A stretch of DNA of 64,000 nucleotides from the NCBI RefSeq assembly GCF_021412565.1, contig NZ_JAKCLJ010000005.1:124001-188000 (forward strand), written 5' to 3'. A program made the translations under genes and the position numbers. The stretch comes from Shewanella sp. AS1 (GTDB lineage Bacteria; Pseudomonadota; Gammaproteobacteria; Enterobacterales; Shewanellaceae). This document shows, piece after piece, positions 44,378-52,617 of the stretch. Every line of letters begins with the position of its first letter. Within the stretch, counting starts at the first letter, position 1. The notes below the pieces were generated by a model, which worked only from the letters and a program-made list of their open reading frames with translations, did not search any database and had not been told where the DNA came from.

Positions 44378-44947
44378 ATGACACAGTCAATCATCAACAC
44401 CGAAATCAAGCCTTTCTCAGCGACTGCTTATCACAAGGGTGATTTCCAGTCAGTAACAGAGCAGGATTTGCTAGGTAAGTGGTCAGTTGTTTTCTTCTAC
44501 CCAGCCGACTTCACTTTCGTATGTCCAACTGAACTGGGTGACATGGCAGATCATTACGAGAAGCTGCAATCTATGGGTGTTGAAGTGTACTCAGTGTCTA
44601 CCGACACTCACTTTACTCACAAAGCATGGCACGACAGCTCTGAAACCATTGGCAAGATCAACTACCCAATGATTGGCGACCCAACCGGTGTTATCTCTCG
44701 CAACTTCGGCGTGATGATTGAAGAGGAAGGTCTGGCACTGCGCGGTACTTTTGTTATCAACCCAGAAGGTCAAATCAAGGTTGCTGAAGTACATGACTTA
44801 GGTATTGGTCGTAGCGCTTCTGAGTTGGTTCGCAAAATCCAGGCAGCTCAATATGTTGCGACTCACGACGGTGAAGTTTGCCCTGCTGCATGGCAGCCTG
44901 GTGAAGCAACACTGGCTCCTTCTTTAGATCTGGTTGGTAAGATCTAA
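44378..44947 (+). CDS. ahpC: Alkyl hydroperoxide reductase subunit C (peroxiredoxin)
   Basis: Reduces hydrogen peroxide and organic peroxides in the cytosol. 189 residues. The peroxidatic cysteine is C49 in [11 protein letters not shown] and the resolving cysteine in [11 protein letters not shown]. Strong codon bias suggests high expression. I use ATG 44378, seven bases after GGAG; the ATG at 44366 is less well placed. It pairs with ahpF about 200 bp downstream, which recycles it. Confidence 0.98.
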   Translation: MTQSIINTEIKPFSATAYHKGDFQSVTEQDLLGKWSVVFFYPADFTFVCPTELGDMADHYEKLQSMGVEVYSVSTDTHFTHKAWHDSSETIGKINYPMIGDPTGVISRNFGVMIEEEGLALRGTFVINPEGQIKVAEVHDLGIGRSASELVRKIQAAQYVATHDGEVCPAAWQPGEATLAPSLDLVGKI

Positions 44948-45147
44948 GTTACAGCGACTAACCCCATTGGATAAGGCTTCATCACCCTTATCCAACTGGC
45001 CTCAGGGCCAGACAGTGAATAAGGTCTCATCTCCCTTATTCAGCCTGGTTTGACGCCAGGCAGCATTTTCTCCGGCCAGCTCAGTCTCCCCCTGCAAGGT
45101 TGAGCTGGCTTTTCATATCTATACATAAGCGTTACTTAGGAGTTTTC

Positions 45148-46713
45148 ATGTTAGATGCCAATGTAAAAAATCAGCTGACTACTTATCTGCAGAACCTCAA
45201 GCGCCCAGTTGAACTTGTCGTATCGGCAGATAACAGTCCTAAAGCGCAAGAACTTAAGTCTTTGGCGAATGATATTGCCGGACTATCAAATTTAGTGTCA
45301 TTGACCGAATCAGAGGGTAAACGTACCCCGTCCATGACAGTGACCAATAAAGAGAGTGCCACGCAGATCAGTTTTGCTGGCCTGCCAATGGGACACGAGT
45401 TTACCTCCCTGGTATTGGCGCTGCTGCACACAGGTGGTCATCCGCTCAAGCTGGATGCAGATCTGATTGCACAGATTCGCGATCTGCCTGGCGAGTATCA
45501 TTTTGAGACCTATGTGTCTTTAAGCTGCCAGACCTGTCCAGAAGTGGTGCAGGCATTAAACATGATGGCGGCCATTAACCCAAATATCACTAACGTTATG
45601 ATCGACGGTGCCCTGTTCCAGGAAGAGGTGGATCAGCGCAACATCATGGCGGTGCCGACAGTATTCCTCAACGGCGAGCAGTTCTCCGTTGGCGGCATCA
45701 GTGTGGTCGAGATTTTAAACAAGCTGGATGTGAACGCCGCTTCCCGTAAGGCTGAGCAGCTTAATCAGAAAGAGGCCTTCGACGTGTTAGTCGTTGGTGG
45801 TGGCCCAGCGGGTGCCTCAGCCGCCATTTATGCCGCCCGTAAAGGTTTACGTACCGGCATAGTGGCCGACAAGTTTGGTGGTCAGGTTGCCGAAACCGTG
45901 GGTATCGAAAACTTTATCTCGGTTAAGGCGACCGAAGGGCCAAAGCTGGTGGCTAACCTTGAGGCTCATGTTCACGATTATGATGTGGATATCATGGATA
46001 ATCAGCGCGCCTTTAGCCTTAAGTCTGGCGAGCTGTTTGAGCTGGAGCTGGAAAGTGGCGCCATTTTACGCAGTAAAACTGTGCTGCTGGCAACCGGTGC
46101 CCGCTGGCGCGAGATGAACGTGTCCGGCGAGAAAGAGTATCGCGGCAAAGGGGTCGCTTACTGTCCACACTGTGATGGCCCGCTGTTTAAGGGCAAGAAA
46201 GTGGCTGTGATAGGTGGCGGTAACTCGGGTATCGAAGCGGCAATTGACCTTGCTGGTATCGTCGAGCATGTGACTGTGCTTGAGTTTGACAGCAAGCTGC
46301 GCGCCGATGAGGTATTACAGCGCAAGGCGGCTTCCATGGGCAATATCAAGATCATCACCCAGGCGATGACCACAGAGGTCACAGGCGATGGCAAACGTGT
46401 GAACGGTTTAAACTACACAGATCGCGCCACAGGCGAGAGTCATCACATCGAGCTGGCGGGGATCTTCGTACAGATAGGTTTGATGCCCAATGCCGAGTGG
46501 TTAAAGGGCACGTTAGAGTTGACGAATCGCGGCGAGATCATAGTCGATGGTAAAGGGGAAACCTCCTTGCCTGGCGTATTTGCCGCCGGTGATGTGACCA
46601 ACTCTGCCTATAAGCAGATCATCATCGCCATGGGCAGTGGCGCCACAGCATCCTTAGGTGCCTTCGATTACCTGATCCGCCACAGCGAATCGAGTAGCGA
46701 ACAAGCCGCTTAA
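45148..46713 (+). CDS. ahpF: Alkyl hydroperoxide reductase subunit F (NADH:AhpC disulfide reductase)
   Basis: 521 residues. The N-terminal tandem thioredoxin-fold domain carries CQTC ([11 protein letters not shown]). The thioredoxin-reductase-like core has FAD motif [17 protein letters not shown], the redox pair CPHC in [15 protein letters not shown], and NAD motif [14 protein letters not shown]; the FAD end motif is [10 protein letters not shown]. AhpF passes electrons from NADH to AhpC. The start at 45148 has a strong AGGAG; the extended frame upstream is not coding. The ahpC-ahpF spacer (44948-45147) holds two hairpins built from CTTATCC and GGCCTCAGGGCC, probably reducing read-through to set the C:F ratio. 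Confidence 0.97.
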   Translation: MLDANVKNQLTTYLQNLKRPVELVVSADNSPKAQELKSLANDIAGLSNLVSLTESEGKRTPSMTVTNKESATQISFAGLPMGHEFTSLVLALLHTGGHPLKLDADLIAQIRDLPGEYHFETYVSLSCQTCPEVVQALNMMAAINPNITNVMIDGALFQEEVDQRNIMAVPTVFLNGEQFSVGGISVVEILNKLDVNAASRKAEQLNQKEAFDVLVVGGGPAGASAAIYAARKGLRTGIVADKFGGQVAETVGIENFISVKATEGPKLVANLEAHVHDYDVDIMDNQRAFSLKSGELFELELESGAILRSKTVLLATGARWREMNVSGEKEYRGKGVAYCPHCDGPLFKGKKVAVIGGGNSGIEAAIDLAGIVEHVTVLEFDSKLRADEVLQRKAASMGNIKIITQAMTTEVTGDGKRVNGLNYTDRATGESHHIELAGIFVQIGLMPNAEWLKGTLELTNRGEIIVDGKGETSLPGVFAAGDVTNSAYKQIIIAMGSGATASLGAFDYLIRHSESSSEQAA

Positions 46714-46736
46714 AGAGCGTCTAACCGACATGAAAA

Positions 46737-46760
46737 CGCCCTCATCAGAGGGCGCTTTTC
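46737..46760. terminator. ahpF terminator
   Basis: CGCCCTC / GAGGGCG stem with ATCA loop and flanking A and T runs (GAAAA before, CTTTTC after). Could also serve the converging minus-strand gene. Confidence 0.8.
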
Positions 46761-46808
46761 TGCTTATTTTTGGCAGCGCTTGCGAGCCATAGACCTAGGG
46801 GGTTCTAT

Positions 46809-47144
46809 TTAGCCCTTGTAAACCTGCACGGCTTCATCCTGTGCTGGCTCATTTTCAGCGGCCTCATTTTCAGCGGCTTGTGGTGGGTTGTCGATATGAT
46901 CGTCTAAGTTATCGTTGAGCATATCTTGATATTCGTTAGTGAACCACTCCAGGGCAGCCTGCTTCTCTGTGGCCAGATCTGCGGTTTTAAGCGAGGCTTC
47001 GAAGGCGTTAAAACGCGCCGCAGCAAAGCGCAGTGCCGTGCCGACTTTACCCACATCCTGCTCCTGAGCGGCCAGCTCGTTGGCTAAGGCGATAAATTGA
47101 TCGGCGAGTTCGAATATAGTGGTCTCTTTTTGCTGTTCTGACAT
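46809..47144 (-). CDS. DUF3144 family protein
   Basis: 111 residues from ATG 47144. The core (ELADQFIALANELAAQ, VGTALRFAAARFNAF) is all-helical and matches my memory of DUF3144, a small gammaproteobacterial family of unknown role. The C-terminal tail is acidic and repetitive: AAENEAAENEP is encoded by a 15-bp direct repeat. No membrane segment. It stands between the convergent ahpF and divergent ung. Confidence 0.7.
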   Translation of the reverse strand: MSEQQKETTIFELADQFIALANELAAQEQDVGKVGTALRFAAARFNAFEASLKTADLATEKQAALEWFTNEYQDMLNDNLDDHIDNPPQAAENEAAENEPAQDEAVQVYKG

Positions 47145-47330
47145 CTTTAGTCTCACGATTGTGTGGGTATTTGAGAGCGATATTAACGTAAATTAGTCAA
47201 GTGTGAATCATCAATTTAAGGTTCTGGGATCTCAATCGGGAATTGATGCCTGTGGCTTGGCTCGATTTTCCTCATGACTCAAGGGATAATGGCCTGGTTT
47301 ATCCAAAATGTAAGTAGAGAAGGTAAGGGC

Positions 47331-47999
47331 ATGAGTGAGATTGCAAGCTGGGATGAGTTTATTGCGCAGCAGGAAAAACAGGAATATTTTCAAAACTTAC
47401 AAACCTTTGTTGAAAATGAGCGCGCCGCCGGTAAGGCCATCTATCCCGCCGCATCGGATGTGTTTACCGCCTTTAAGCTCACGCCGCTGGAAAAAGTGCG
47501 CGTGGTGCTGATTGGTCAGGACCCTTACCATGGCGAGGGGCAGGCCCACGGTCTGTGTTTTTCTGTGCAGCCGGGCATAAAACCCCCGCCATCCTTAGTT
47601 AATATCTACAAAGAGCTGGCGACCGACATTGCCGGATTTACTCCTCCCGAGCATGGCTATCTGGCAAAATGGGCCGAGCAGGGAGTCTTGATGCTCAATA
47701 CCATTTTAACGGTCGAGCAGGGTAAGGCCCACTCCCATGCTAAGTCGGGCTGGGAAACCTTTACCGATAGGAGTTTAAGCCTGCTTAATCAGCAGCAAGA
47801 GCCTATCATCTTCGTGCTCTGGGGCGGCCATGCCATAAAGAAAGGCAAGCTAGTTACCGCACCTCAGCATCAGGAGATCACAGGACCCCATCCCTCGCCG
47901 CTCTCGGCTTATCGCGGTTTCTTTGGCTGCGGTCATTTCTCGAAAATCAATGCATTACTGCAACAACGGGGTGAAGCCATCATAGATTGGCAAGTGTAA
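47331..47999 (+). CDS. ung: Uracil-DNA glycosylase
   Basis: Removes uracil from DNA in base-excision repair. About 222 residues from ATG 47331, preceded by AAGGTAAGGGC; the longer frame from 47274 is less likely. The catalytic water-activating Asp is in [22 protein letters not shown], and the DNA-intercalation loop with the catalytic His is [16 protein letters not shown]. Uracil-recognition Asn is in [17 protein letters not shown]. Family 1, complete and normal. Confidence 0.97.
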   Translation: MSEIASWDEFIAQQEKQEYFQNLQTFVENERAAGKAIYPAASDVFTAFKLTPLEKVRVVLIGQDPYHGEGQAHGLCFSVQPGIKPPPSLVNIYKELATDIAGFTPPEHGYLAKWAEQGVLMLNTILTVEQGKAHSHAKSGWETFTDRSLSLLNQQQEPIIFVLWGGHAIKKGKLVTAPQHQEITGPHPSPLSAYRGFFGCGHFSKINALLQQRGEAIIDWQV

Positions 48000-48036
48000 G
48001 GCTGATTGATGATAATGATATCAGTCTGACAGAGTA

Positions 48037-48073
48037 TCAGCCTGACACTCTTTTAGGCAGAGAGTCAGGCTGA
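48037..48073. terminator. Hairpin between ung and the NlpE-like gene
   Basis: TCAGCCTGACACTCT pairs with AGAGTCAGGCTGA (one 2-nt bulge) and lies between the convergent ends of ung and the lipoprotein gene. The T run is weak (GTCTTTA). Confidence 0.6.
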
Positions 48074-48101
48074 GTCTTTAGGATTGACTTGGATAGATGA
48101 T

Positions 48102-48509
48102 TTACTGCTGTTTGAGCAGTATGTATCTTACCGAGCGGGGGCCTGTGTATCTTTTGCCCTGTTCATCGAGAATAAACAGCTGATTCTCGCCGACCTGCAA
48201 TTGAGTAGGCCACACCTTAGTATCGAGCTTTATCTGACTGCCGTTTTTCAGCCAGGTAAACTGTCCTGTGACCACTTCTGGTTTTCTGTCTATTCCTATG
48301 TGCTGCTGGGTAAAGCTGTAGCTATTGTCCTGCGCCAGTTCTAAGGTAACGGCGATAACATCACAGTTACTGCAGGGAAGTTTTCCCTGATAGATGCCGG
48401 GCCAGTCCAAGGCGTTTTGACTCGTGTCGCCTATGGGTTTATCTGTATTTGAGCAGGCGCCAACAGCCAGCAGGAGTAACAGGGTGCCCACTGATGTGAG
48501 AAGTTTCAT
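48102..48509 (-). CDS. NlpE-like (copper-responsive type) lipoprotein
   Basis: 135 residues with a lipoprotein signal and lipobox AVGAC; the mature Cys is about residue 19. The mature domain opens with the NlpE hallmark GIYQGKLPCSNCDVIAVTLEL, whose CxxC is the metal/redox-sensing pair of the N-terminal NlpE domain. The second (C-terminal) domain of E. coli NlpE is absent, as in many short members. NlpE links outer-membrane lipoprotein traffic and copper to the Cpx response; whether this short version does so is unknown. Single gene. Confidence 0.85.
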   Translation of the reverse strand: MKLLTSVGTLLLLLAVGACSNTDKPIGDTSQNALDWPGIYQGKLPCSNCDVIAVTLELAQDNSYSFTQQHIGIDRKPEVVTGQFTWLKNGSQIKLDTKVWPTQLQVGENQLFILDEQGKRYTGPRSVRYILLKQQ

Positions 48510-48627
48510 GGCAGTACCTTTAAAGATGAAATGAAAGCCAGTTGCAAGCTTAGCACAGATAAATGAGCCCTTTGTACTGCTTGCAGTTAGCTATCTGTAT
48601 ATAAAGGCTATTTTATTTCACCCGATC

Positions 48628-49293
48628 CTAACTTAGTTTTTTACTGACTGGCTGATTGAGAGGACTAACGAGCTCAGAGGGGGTGATAATCATAGGCAGC
48701 GGCACATCCCAATATTCACTCTTTAATTGACTCACCTTCTGGCAGTCGTGAGCGTACCCTATGGGCAGAGGCTTACCCGATTGCTGCCAGTTGGCTAAGG
48801 TTCTGTCATAAAATCCGCCGCCCATGCCCATGCGCTGACCTGAGCTATCAAACGCCACTAGGGGAGTGATCACTAAGTCTAATTGATGGGGCAAGATCAT
48901 CTGCTTGATATCCAGTTTTGGCTCTCTGATTTTTAATGAATTGGTCTGTAACTGCGTGTCCTCTTGATAGCGCAGAAAGATAAGATTGCCAGGGCTAAAA
49001 GGATGTAGCCTAGGTAGGTAGACCTCAATCTCTCGCTGCCACAGCGCCTCGATTAAGGGCTGGGTATCGAGCTCGCCATCATTGGTCAAATAGAGGGCGA
49101 GCCGCTTTACTTTTTGTCTGGAAATCAGTTCTAGGGCCCGCTGACAGGCGAGTTCGGCAAACTCCCTTTGTTCCCGCGCACTCAATTGCCTGCGCGCCTG
49201 ACGTATCTGCTGGCGCAGCTGTTGGCGTTCGCTTTGAATTTGTTTGTGACGGGCAGAACTGTGGGCGGCTGAATTCATAGTTTTGGCGTTCAT
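48628..49293 (-). CDS. fau: 5-formyltetrahydrofolate cyclo-ligase
   Basis: Converts 5-formyl-THF to 5,10-methenyl-THF using ATP. 221 residues. The ligase signature is GQRMGMGGGFYDRTL (substrate/ATP loop), with VTPLVAFD before it and IGYAHDCQ after. The Arg/Gln-rich N-terminal helix (ERQQLRQQIRQARRQL) is typical. In E. coli ygfA is co-transcribed behind the 6S RNA gene; the same order (zapA, ssrS, fau) holds here, although a 107-bp tandem array is inserted between ssrS and this gene. An earlier ATG a few residues up is possible. Confidence 0.93.
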   Translation of the reverse strand: MNAKTMNSAAHSSARHKQIQSERQQLRQQIRQARRQLSAREQREFAELACQRALELISRQKVKRLALYLTNDGELDTQPLIEALWQREIEVYLPRLHPFSPGNLIFLRYQEDTQLQTNSLKIREPKLDIKQMILPHQLDLVITPLVAFDSSGQRMGMGGGFYDRTLANWQQSGKPLPIGYAHDCQKVSQLKSEYWDVPLPMIITPSELVSPLNQPVSKKLS

Positions 49294-49339
49294 TTAGGCA
49301 GATAGGGGAATAAGTTCCTAGTCTAGCTTTAGCCAGGAT

Positions 49340-49450
49340 TCAAATCTAGGGTGCGGGGAACGTGGGGCGAGGAATGGGAAACGAGGTTCGGGGAGCGAGG
49401 AACTAGCTTAGCGCTTACAGCTTAAGGCTTACAGCTTACAGCTTACTTTT
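49340..49450. repeat. Dispersed short repeats (GAGGAACG and CTTACAGCTTA words)
   Basis: GGGGAACGTGGGGCGAGGAA and GAGGTTCGGGGAGCGAGGAA run into repeated CTTACAGCTTA words (GCTTACAGCTTAAGGCTTACAGCTTACAG type). The first class is the reverse-strand form of the CTCGCACC repeats seen at 38060. Part of the fau-ssrS spacer. Confidence 0.65.
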
Positions 49451-49457
49451 AAAGATT

Positions 49458-49777
49458 GAGATGCTCCCCAAGGTGCCGTTTTCGGTGTAGCCCTTGAGCC
49501 CATAGATGTTTCGAGGCGGATATTTGTTCAGGTATATTGCTGTCGTAAAGCTGCAGTAAAAGTTGAGATGCTCCCCAAGGTGCCGTTTTCGGTGTAGCCC
49601 TTGAGCCCATAGATGTTTCGAGGCGGATATTTGTTCAGGGATATTGCTGTCGTAAAGCTGCAGTAAAAGTTGAGATGCTCCCCAAGGTGCGGTTTCGTTG
49701 AGGCCCTTGAACCCATAGATGTTTCGAGGCGGATATTTGTTCAGGTATATTGCTGTCGTAAAGCTGCAGTAAAAGTT
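49458..49777 (-). repeat. Tandem array of three degenerate copies of the 3' part of 6S RNA
   Basis: Units begin (plus-strand coordinates) at 49458, 49565 and 49672, a 107/107/106-bp period, and the real ssrS 3' end starts at 49778 in register with them. On the minus strand each unit contains the 6S 3' end: CAAGGGCTACACCGAAAACG, then GCACCTTGGGGAGCATCTCA. The remainder of each unit (CCGCCTCGAAACATCTATGGG) is still alignable, with gaps, to the preceding part of ssrS, and the last portion is an ssrS trailer. The copy nearest ssrS has diverged most (AACGAAACCGCACC). Open frames here are artefacts. Confidence 0.88.
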
Positions 49778-49963
49778 GAGATGCTCCCCAAGGTGCCGTT
49801 TTCGGTGTAGCCCTTGAACCGTAGGTTCAAGGCGGGTAAATGATTAAATCCTAAGGCTTCTCGGTTCAAGCCGAGCTTGCGCAATGTCATTAAAACATTC
49901 ACCCTGAGTTTGTAAATATCGGCACAGGGACATAACCGATCCACGCACACCACAGGGAGCAAA
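49775..49963 (-). ncRNA. ssrS: 6S RNA
   Basis: Regulatory RNA that binds sigma-70 RNA polymerase in stationary phase by mimicking an open promoter. The minus strand carries signature 6S segments: GTCCCTGTGCCGATATTT, GCAAGCTCGGCTTGAACCGA, GAGAAGCCTTA, and CCTTGAACC.ACGGTTCAAGG followed by CTACACCG. The ends can pair: GCTCCC.GGTG at the 5' end (about 49960) with CACC..GGGAGC at the 3' end (about 49782), closing the long hairpin around a central bubble. Length about 189 nt versus 184 in E. coli. Gene order zapA-ssrS-fau is conserved. Ends are approximate. Confidence 0.9.
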
Positions 49964-50056
49964 ATTGTGCGGGTATCCGTTGATAGGGCTCGACGAATAC
50001 CACATAAAATTCGTCAATTGAAGTGAAATCACCTCAATACTGACATAGAGCCTAGT

Positions 50057-50365
50057 TTAATCTTCTTTATCTACACGCTCAACCAGTGCGTTCTCTAAAG
50101 TCGACTGCAGTAGACCAATTCTTTCATCCATCTGCTTAATATAATCTTGATTTTTCAGCTGTTCTTCTAAAAGTTCATGGCTGATATTTAATGCGGCCAT
50201 GATGGCAATCTCTTCCCGACTCAAGTTATTGGTACGGGCACGAAGTGTGCTCAGCTGTTTTTCCAGCTTCGCGGCTACATGACGCAGGGCATCTTCTTGA
50301 CCTACCGGACAAGCGATAGAGTAGGTGCGGCCCAATAAGCTAATCTCTATAGCATGGCTACTCAT
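50057..50365 (-). CDS. zapA: Cell division protein ZapA
   Basis: Promotes FtsZ bundling at the division ring. 102 residues, normal length. The N-terminal domain (AIEISLLGRTYSIACPVGQEDALRHVAAKLE) matches the ZapA FtsZ-binding beta-alpha fold, and the C-terminal half is a coiled coil (ELLEEQLKNQDYIKQMDERI) that dimerises. It is divergent from ygfB and precedes ssrS on the minus strand, exactly as in E. coli. Confidence 0.94.
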   Translation of the reverse strand: MSSHAIEISLLGRTYSIACPVGQEDALRHVAAKLEKQLSTLRARTNNLSREEIAIMAALNISHELLEEQLKNQDYIKQMDERIGLLQSTLENALVERVDKED

Positions 50366-50634
50366 TGCGATGTAGTTCCTTTTATCCTGTTATTGAGCGG
50401 ACTATATCGGTCTGTATCTGAAAGTGCAATAAGACCCGCTCGCTAATAATACTTTGTTAGATTAAATGTTGTTTAGATAACCAATAATAGCGATTTTCTG
50501 CTGCATTCGGGGGAAAAATTGGCCGCTAATAATGACATTCATTTGTTATTCTTAGGGTTATAAGTATTTCATCTTGGTCGAATAGGCCAGTTCTGCTAGC
50601 ATGTGCGCAGATAAAAGTAAGAGTGGAAACAGAT

Positions 50635-51204
50635 ATGGCAACGCCCCCTTCCTTAAGTATTGATAGTTTATTGGCTGAGCTTGCAGGAGCCGAAATTGCC
50701 CAGCATCCAGTTGAGGTTCACGGCTCTTTGGTGGGACTGATTTGTGGTGGTGTGGGTCGTGATAAAAGTCAGTGGTTTAAGGCCTTACTGGATCTGATTA
50801 ACGATGGTCAACTGCCGCCGCCATCGCTGACGCAGCTGCTCGAAGAGTTATATCAGGATACCCTGGCTCGCATTACCGACGCCGATTTTGGTTTTACCCC
50901 TATGGCTCCCGAAGAGGAGGAACCCTTAAGTAGCCGGGTCGAGGCGCTGTCGCTGTGGGTACAAAGTTTCCTCACTGGCATTGCCATGGTGCAGCCCAAG
51001 CTAAATCGCGCTTCGAAAGATATCAAAGAGGTGATTAACGATCTGGCGGAGATCACTCAGGTCGAGTTCGATGTTGTCGACGATCCTGAGTCCGAGGCGG
51101 CCTATATCGAACTGCTGGAGTTTACCCGTATGTCGGCGCTGCTCTGTTATGCCGAGTTTGTGCGAGAGCCTGGGATCAAAGATCAGGACTCGACGTTGCA
51201 CTAA
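50635..51204 (+). CDS. ygfB: YgfB family protein (UPF0149)
   Basis: 189 residues from ATG 50635, no signal or membrane segment. Conserved parts: VHGSLVGLICGGV near the N-terminus, FGFTPMAPEEEEPLSSRVEALSLWVQSFL in the middle, and ESEAAYIELLEFTRMSALLCYAEF at the end. All-helical fold known from UPF0149 structures; function unproven in this organism. Located divergent from zapA and upstream of ubiH, as in E. coli, except that pepP, which separates them there, is absent here. Confidence 0.92.
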   Translation: MATPPSLSIDSLLAELAGAEIAQHPVEVHGSLVGLICGGVGRDKSQWFKALLDLINDGQLPPPSLTQLLEELYQDTLARITDADFGFTPMAPEEEEPLSSRVEALSLWVQSFLTGIAMVQPKLNRASKDIKEVINDLAEITQVEFDVVDDPESEAAYIELLEFTRMSALLCYAEFVREPGIKDQDSTLH

Positions 51205-51265
51205 CTAATATTGACCAGCTATAGACCAGCCTCAGCAAAAGCCAATTACGCTTAAGGGACAGTGA

Positions 51266-52588
51266 ATGACCCAACCGGATTCACCTCAAACCCAAAAGGA
51301 TAAAGATCTTACCGATCTCGATGTTGCCGACCTCGATGTTGCCGACCTCGATGTTGCCGATCTCGATGTTGCAGACCTGAGTATTGCCGATGTCGATATC
51401 GCAATCGTCGGCGGTGCCATGACAGGGGCGACGCTGACCTTAGGTCTGCAGCAGTTATCTACTCAAAATCGCCCGTTAAAGGTCGCCCTTATCGAAGCGA
51501 GTCGACCAGATCAGCAGCCTGACTTACACCAAGGCTTCGATGCCCGCTCCATCGCCATCGCTCATGGTTCGATTTTTCAACTGACCCGCCTTGGGCTCTG
51601 GCCCAAACTGGCCCATCTGGGCACGCCCATTGAGAATATCCATGTGTCGGATCGCGGCCATTTCGGCATGACAACCCTCAATGCCGCCGACTTTCACCTG
51701 CCTTACTTGGGTCAGGTGGTCGAGCTGGAAAAGGTGGGGGCGGCGCTGTTTTCCCAGTTGGATAAGAGCGATGCCCAGCTATATTGTCCGGCCAAATTAG
51801 CCAGCATGCAGCCGGGTGTGGGCAACAACCTCCTGCAGCTCGACGATGGACGAAAGATCCGCGCCAAGCTGGTGGTCGCCGCCGATGGTCTTAACTCTGT
51901 GGTGCGCCGCGCCGTCAATCTTCCCCTTGAGCAAGTCGACTTTCAGCAGCGTGCGATAGTCGCCAATATCGCAACTGACAAGTCTCATCAAGCCTGGGCT
52001 TATGAGCGATTTACTCAGACAGGCCCTTTGGCCTTGCTGCCTATGGGCAAGCAGGATGGTCAGCACAGATTATCTTTGGTGTGGGCCGTATCCCCTGAGC
52101 AGGCCGAGCAACTGCTCGAGCTTCCCGAGTCCGAATTTTTACACAGCTTGCAGCAAGCCTTTGGCCACAGGGCCGGGCGCTTTATCGGCGTTGGGCAGCG
52201 CTACAGTTACCCGCTGATGCTCTCATACATGCCAAGGCCGATTTTTCAGCGCACCGTCTTTATCGGCAATGCGGCGCAGACCCTGCACCCTATAGCGGGT
52301 CAGGGTTTTAACCTGGGGCTTAGGGATCTGGTGGATCTTATCGAGGCGATAGATAATGCGCTGCAGAATGATGAGGATCTTGGCGGCGCCAAGCTGACCC
52401 ATGCTTACCTTGCTAAGCGTCAGGCAGACAGAGAGTCGACCATCAATAATGTCGAGTGTCTGGTGCGCGGTTTTTCGAATCAACATTGGCCGCTGGTGGC
52501 GGGACGTAACTTAGGTTTGCGCCTGCTCTCCTGGTGTCCGCCATTAAAAACGCCCATTGCCCGTATCGCAATGGGGTGGAAAGGGTAA
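51266..52588 (+). CDS. ubiH: UbiH, ubiquinone-biosynthesis FAD hydroxylase, with repeat-encoded N-terminal extension
   Basis: Hydroxylates the ring of a ubiquinone intermediate (C1 in the standard scheme). 440 residues, about 45 more than E. coli UbiH. The excess is the N-terminus: LDVAD repeats from a 15-bp tandem repeat (51319-51380) run directly into the Rossmann strand DVDIAIVGGAMTGATL, so the repeat may have expanded out of the beta-1 coding region. The rest is normal: DARSIAIAHGS, VVAADGLNSVVRRA (DG motif), and the GD-like FIGNAAQTLHPIAGQGFNLGLRD. Start at 51266 follows AAGGGACA; a start inside the repeat cannot be excluded. Likely operon with ubiI. Confidence 0.92.
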   Translation: MTQPDSPQTQKDKDLTDLDVADLDVADLDVADLDVADLSIADVDIAIVGGAMTGATLTLGLQQLSTQNRPLKVALIEASRPDQQPDLHQGFDARSIAIAHGSIFQLTRLGLWPKLAHLGTPIENIHVSDRGHFGMTTLNAADFHLPYLGQVVELEKVGAALFSQLDKSDAQLYCPAKLASMQPGVGNNLLQLDDGRKIRAKLVVAADGLNSVVRRAVNLPLEQVDFQQRAIVANIATDKSHQAWAYERFTQTGPLALLPMGKQDGQHRLSLVWAVSPEQAEQLLELPESEFLHSLQQAFGHRAGRFIGVGQRYSYPLMLSYMPRPIFQRTVFIGNAAQTLHPIAGQGFNLGLRDLVDLIEAIDNALQNDEDLGGAKLTHAYLAKRQADRESTINNVECLVRGFSNQHWPLVAGRNLGLRLLSWCPPLKTPIARIAMGWKG

Positions 52589-52617
52589 ATTTTGCGTAAG
52601 CAAAAAGGATGAAATAG

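Noticed and set aside
49458..49777. CRISPR-like direct repeats
   Set aside because: The whole 107-bp unit repeats, with no unique spacers, and it matches the adjacent 6S RNA.
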